Below, piece by piece: positions 60,496 through 64,000 of a stretch of DNA of 64,000 nucleotides. The stretch lies in contig CAZMSQ010000002.1 in NCBI GenBank assembly GCA_964569025.1, forward strand, positions 1-64,000, in the 5' to 3' direction. The notes under the pieces were generated by a model. That model had not been told where the DNA came from and searched no databases. It worked only from the letters and a program-made list of their open reading frames with translations. The stretch's first letter is position 1. Each line of letters starts with the position of its first letter. The translations under genes and the position numbers were made by a program. Source of the DNA: CAZMSQ01 sp964569025. GTDB lineage: Bacteria; Bacteroidota; Bacteroidia; Chitinophagales; Saprospiraceae.

Positions 60496-61643
60496 GGGGG
60501 GCCAGGCTTTTGATTGCGTGACTGTGTGTCGGAAAAGTAATTGATGAGGCGGTACCGGTCTTCGTCAAATTCATCAGCAAAGACGTGTTCATCCTGATGT
60601 ACCTTACTGCCGAGCAATACCCCCAGAGGCTTCAGCCCGTCAAATTCGTCAAAGATGATTTTGATTACTGCCATGGCCGGAATTGACAGGATGATTCCTG
60701 CAATCCCCCAAATCATCCCGAAGACAAACAGTGAAATCATGGCTACCAGCGGATTAATTTGCACACTTGACCCGACAATTCGAGGGGTAATGAAGTTTCC
60801 TTCAATTTGCTGAATGGCCTGGTAGAGGATAATGACTGCGACAGGCTGCCATAGGCTGGTAGCGGTAGCCAATGCGTATAAAAACGGAAAAAGGCCACCA
60901 AGCATGGTTCCAATATAGGGGATGACAGCCAGGAAAGCCGCAAGAACGCCCCAAAAGACAGGATATGCAATGCCAATGAGCCACAATCCCGTGCTGTTCA
61001 GGACGGCCAGAATGAGAATGACCGTACCAAGACCCTGAAGGTAGCTCTGAAGCATGTCCTGAATTTCAAGAATCACGCTTTTGGCCTGATCCTGATGGGA
61101 TTTGTTGAACTGGTAGATGATGAAATTTTTGAAGGAAGTACGATAAAGAAGAAAGAAGAATGTGAAAATGAGGGTCAGACCCAATCCAGCAATGACAGCA
61201 GTAGAGGAAGAGAGGCTTTGAGAAACAATGGAAAAGGGCGTTTCAATCAGTGTGGAGGCATTTTCCTGAACCCATTCTGACCAGGAGGGGGGAGAAATTG
61301 CAAAATTTTCCTTGAGCCACAAAAATATCTGATCCAGTCCTTGGGTTACCTTTTTGCCAATTGATGGTAAAGCCTGCACGATATCAACCAGCTGGTATGC
61401 AAAAGCGGCGATCATGCCCGCTAATACTGCTGAAAAAAGTAAGAAAGTTAGCAAAATGGCGAGGACCTGATTTCGGATTAGGCGCTCGAAAAAAGCAGTT
61501 GGGGGGCGCAAAAGGAAGGAAAAGAGAATGGAGAATGTCAAAGGAATGAGAATGGCTTTTCCGATAATCAGGATGTACCCCAATATCATGATGATGACCA
61601 AGGCACCGGCAACCCGGCTGATGAATGAAGATTGTTGTTCCAT
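60492..61643 (-). CDS. AI-2E family transporter-like permease
   Basis: A 383-residue protein with about eight helices of the AI-2E/PerM/YdiK family. ILGYILIIGKAILIPLTFSILFSFLL is at the N-terminus in part, and the C-terminal VAMISLFVFGMIWGIAGIILSIPAMAVIKIIFDEF is the family's best-conserved block; GSSVQINPL precedes it. Members have been linked to ion or autoinducer transport, but the substrate of most, including this one, is unknown. Its stop overlaps the stop of the SBBP gene by 4 bp (convergent). Confidence 0.87.
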   Translation of the reverse strand: MEQQSSFISRVAGALVIIMILGYILIIGKAILIPLTFSILFSFLLRPPTAFFERLIRNQVLAILLTFLLFSAVLAGMIAAFAYQLVDIVQALPSIGKKVTQGLDQIFLWLKENFAISPPSWSEWVQENASTLIETPFSIVSQSLSSSTAVIAGLGLTLIFTFFFLLYRTSFKNFIIYQFNKSHQDQAKSVILEIQDMLQSYLQGLGTVILILAVLNSTGLWLIGIAYPVFWGVLAAFLAVIPYIGTMLGGLFPFLYALATATSLWQPVAVIILYQAIQQIEGNFITPRIVGSSVQINPLVAMISLFVFGMIWGIAGIILSIPAMAVIKIIFDEFDGLKPLGVLLGSKVHQDEHVFADEFDEDRYRLINYFSDTQSRNQKPGPP

Positions 61644-61771
61644 AGACAGTCTTGAAAGTCAAAGAAAAAGCAGTAAAGCCATGCTTCTAACCAATGAAGG
61701 TAGAAAAGCTTTTCGGAAACGGAAAACAAGACAATTCCAAATCTGTCAATGTAAAGAAAACACCTGATGAA

Positions 61772-62473
61772 ATGACTGAATCCCATCTTGCCCCCCCTCA
61801 TTTGCTGTATGTGGAAGACGACCAGAGTCTCGGCTTTGTAACCCGGGACAATCTGGAATTGCACGGGTATCGCATAACGCATTGTGCTGATGGTCATGCG
61901 GCCATAGAGGCCATTGCCAATCAAACATTTGATTTGTGCATTCTCGATGTCATGCTTCCAGGAATCGATGGGTTTACCATAGCGGAGCGCATTCGGGAAA
62001 AAGACCGGCATACACCAATTATATTTTTGACAGCCAAGTCATTGCAGGAGGATCGGATTCACGGACTTCGCATTGGTGCCGATGATTACCTGACAAAGCC
62101 ATTCAGTCTGGAAGAGCTCATTCTCAAAATTGAAGTCTTTTTAAGGCGAAGTAAAACCGACAATCAAAACGTATCGGATGTGTTTGTCCTGGGGGCGTAT
62201 CAGTTCGATTACCCCAATTTATCGCTGATGCATCAGGGATCGTCAAGGCAGCTGACACAGAGGGAGGCAGATTTGCTGCGGTATTTTGCGAGAAGACCCA
62301 ATGAAATTTTAAAGCGCCCGGATATTCTCAGGGCTATTTGGGGAGATGATGATTACTTTCTTGGGCGGAGCCTTGATGTCTTCATCTCCCGTTTGCGCAA
62401 ATATTTGCAGGATGACCCTGACATCCTGCTTGAAAACATCCACAGCGTGGGCTTCAGGCTGGTTGTGCCCTGA
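61772..62473 (+). CDS. OmpR/PhoB-type response regulator
   Basis: A 233-residue two-component response regulator. The receiver domain has YVEDDQSLG (acid pair), the phosphorylated aspartate in CILDVMLPGIDGF, the threonine in IIFLTAKS and the lysine in YLTKPF. The C-terminal winged helix has LTQREADLLRYFARRPNEIL and RSLDVFISRLRKYL. The ATG at 61772 is chosen as the family starts right after it; an upstream ATG at 61694 would add 26 polar residues. No sensor kinase gene is adjacent, so its partner is elsewhere. Confidence 0.92.
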   Translation: MTESHLAPPHLLYVEDDQSLGFVTRDNLELHGYRITHCADGHAAIEAIANQTFDLCILDVMLPGIDGFTIAERIREKDRHTPIIFLTAKSLQEDRIHGLRIGADDYLTKPFSLEELILKIEVFLRRSKTDNQNVSDVFVLGAYQFDYPNLSLMHQGSSRQLTQREADLLRYFARRPNEILKRPDILRAIWGDDDYFLGRSLDVFISRLRKYLQDDPDILLENIHSVGFRLVVP

Positions 62474-62507
62474 GTAATTCCCCATTGAAATTCCCTATTT
62501 TTGCGGC

Positions 62508-64000
62508 ATGAAAGCACACCATTTACGGCTGTCCAATAGCCTGACAGGCCAGAAGGAGACATTTGAGCCCCGCCACGACAATTTTGTCGGCATGTATGTG
62601 TGCGGACCCACGGTGTACAGCGACGTACACCTCGGGAATTGCCGCACTTTTGTGAGTTTTGACATCATGTATCGCTACCTGTTGTACCTGGGCTATCGCG
62701 TCAGGTATGTTCGCAATATCACGGATGTCGGTCACCTGGAGGGAGATGTTGATACAGATGCGGAAGACAAGATTGCCATCAAGGCCCGGGCCGAGTCGCT
62801 TGAGCCCATGGAAATTGCACAGCGGTATTCCAACGGGTTTCATGACATGATGCGCATCTTTAACACGCTTCCTCCAAGTATAGAGCCGAGGGCGACGGGT
62901 CACATTCTCGAGCAAATTGAAATGGTGGGTCAGATTCTGGACAAGGGATTTGGATATGAGGAGAATGGCTCTGTCTATTTCGATACCATGAAATTTATCG
63001 AGGCCTACCCCGATGCCTATGGTCAGCTGTCGGGTCGGAAGGTGGAGGACCTGCTTTCGGAGAGCCGTGACAACTTAAAAAACCAGGATGAAAAGCATCA
63101 TCCGGCAGATTTTGCCATATGGATTAAGGCAGATCCGCGCCATTTGATGCGATGGAACTCTCCCTGGTCCGTTGGTTTTCCAGGGTGGCATCTGGAATGT
63201 TCGGCCATGAGCACCAAGTATTTGGGGCAGGAGTTTGACATTCACGGCGGGGGTTCGGATTTGAAGTTTCCGCACCATGAGAATGAAATTGCTCAAAACA
63301 TGGGGGCTTGCGGAATTTCTCCGGCGAGGTATTGGCTGCATGGAAATATGCTGCTGATGAACGGCCGAAAGATGTCAAAAAGTGATGGCAACACCCTGAC
63401 CCCCGGGCAGCTTTTCAGTGGAGAAAGCCCTCACATCTCCAAGGGGTACAGCCCCATGGTTGTGCGTTTTTTTATGTTGCAGACTCATTACCGCAGCACG
63501 CTCGATCTTACTGATGAGGCACTTCTGGCTGCAGAAAAAGGATATAACCGTCTGATGCAGGCCTGGCAAAAGCTAGAGGAGATGACCCATCCGGGAAAGG
63601 GTCAGCAAGGTGATTTTGATGGCAGTATCAGGGCTCAGTGTGCGGAAGTCTTCGAACAAATGGATGATGACTTCAACACTCCCCGGGCCCTTGCTTCACT
63701 TTTTAAGCTCGTGACTCAGGTCAATAGTCTGCATGAAGGCCATATAAACTGGGATGATCTTCACCCCTCCACCCTGGAGTTGATGAAAACCACCTTTAGG
63801 GATGCCATAGTCATGGTTTTTGGCCTTACTGATGAAACTGGATCTGCGGCAGGAGATGATAATTTGCTGGACGGGGTCATGCAACTCATAATCGAATTGC
63901 GACAGGAAGCCAGGGCTGAAAAAAACTGGGGTATTGCTGACAAGATTCGAGATACACTTCAGGAGCTTCACTTACAGTTGAAGGACAGTAAGGACGGAAC
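62508..64000 (+). CDS. cysS: Cysteine--tRNA ligase (partial, runs off right edge)
   Basis: At least 497 residues, nearly full length. The N-terminal MYVCGPTVYSDVHLGN holds the first zinc cysteine and the HIGH-type motif. The other zinc ligands are in GWHLECSAMS and the KFPHHENEIAQ histidine/glutamate block. The KMSKS motif is GRKMSKSDGNTLTP. The C-terminal helical tRNA-binding part continues to the edge, where KDSKDG matches the usual end of the family, so only a few codons are missing. TATTTTTG lies directly before the start (62496-62503). Confidence 0.95.
   Translation, partial: MKAHHLRLSNSLTGQKETFEPRHDNFVGMYVCGPTVYSDVHLGNCRTFVSFDIMYRYLLYLGYRVRYVRNITDVGHLEGDVDTDAEDKIAIKARAESLEPMEIAQRYSNGFHDMMRIFNTLPPSIEPRATGHILEQIEMVGQILDKGFGYEENGSVYFDTMKFIEAYPDAYGQLSGRKVEDLLSESRDNLKNQDEKHHPADFAIWIKADPRHLMRWNSPWSVGFPGWHLECSAMSTKYLGQEFDIHGGGSDLKFPHHENEIAQNMGACGISPARYWLHGNMLLMNGRKMSKSDGNTLTPGQLFSGESPHISKGYSPMVVRFFMLQTHYRSTLDLTDEALLAAEKGYNRLMQAWQKLEEMTHPGKGQQGDFDGSIRAQCAEVFEQMDDDFNTPRALASLFKLVTQVNSLHEGHINWDDLHPSTLELMKTTFRDAIVMVFGLTDETGSAAGDDNLLDGVMQLIIELRQEARAEKNWGIADKIRDTLQELHLQLKDSKDG

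Noticed and set aside
60492..61643. AI-2E family gene and the adjacent response regulator taken as a quorum-sensing system
   Set aside because: They are divergent, the permease family rarely transports AI-2, and no luxS, sensor kinase or lsr gene is present.

Overview
The window comes from a member of the Bacteroidota, most likely the Saprospiria/Lewinella-like branch (inference). Direct signs are type IX secretion (T9SS) sorting domains of both classes, a PorP/SprF protein, a gliding-motility-type C-terminal domain on a giant adhesin, Bacteroidota-type promoters with a TAnnTTTG element, and a SUF-only Fe-S operon in the order BCDSE plus a DUF59 gene. About 53 protein genes are present. No rRNA, tRNA, CRISPR array, prophage or insertion sequence could be recognised.

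Layout: (a) 0.2-4.2 kb, plus strand: a class V aminotransferase, an AAG-type DNA glycosylase, thrB and thrC. A stray T9SS sorting-domain fragment lies at the left edge. (b) 3.8-10.2 kb looks like the chromosomal origin region. There are two parS sites (one in thrC, one in the gap after it), an M1 peptidase, an alpha/beta hydrolase, a DUF6702 protein and ctaA. Two consensus DnaA boxes lie at the 3' end of ctaA, and a 486-bp non-coding gap carries DnaA-box variants and a sharp local GC-skew reversal near 10,020. (c) 10.2-16.0 kb, minus strand: sufB-C-D-S-E and a DUF59 gene behind a palindromic operator. (d) 16.2-23.5 kb, plus strand: Uma2 nuclease-like protein, sulfotransferase, DPP-IV, aminopeptidase P, a 41-residue membrane protein, a WecA/TagO-type phosphoglycosyl transferase and a CrcB fluoride channel.

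(e) 23.5-36.6 kb, minus strand: ileS; Wzy/Wzz/Wzx-like polysaccharide export genes; rnhB; an OmpA fusion; lipA; an outer-membrane protein; OmpH/Skp; TatA; and a 2-oxoglutarate dioxygenase. (f) 36.7-39.6 kb, plus strand: a class II aldolase-like gene, then an ECF sigma factor joined to a protein that combines a repeated cytoplasmic region, one membrane helix and a C-terminal beta-barrel. (g) 39.6-51.0 kb, minus strand: a hydrolase with a ViaA-like VWA protein, then a surface module in which a 1964-residue T9SS type B adhesin is followed by PorP/SprF and a PD40-OmpA protein. (h) 51.0-64.0 kb: gltX, a polysaccharide deacetylase, a tocopherol cyclase-like protein, lon, a GT2 glycosyltransferase, an SBBP-repeat T9SS cargo protein, an AI-2E family permease, an OmpR-type response regulator and cysS, which runs off the right edge.

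The most notable results are the combined parS/DnaA-box/skew evidence for a replication origin and the sigma factor/membrane-spanning beta-barrel pair. Everything else is mainly ordinary housekeeping and cell-surface gene content.
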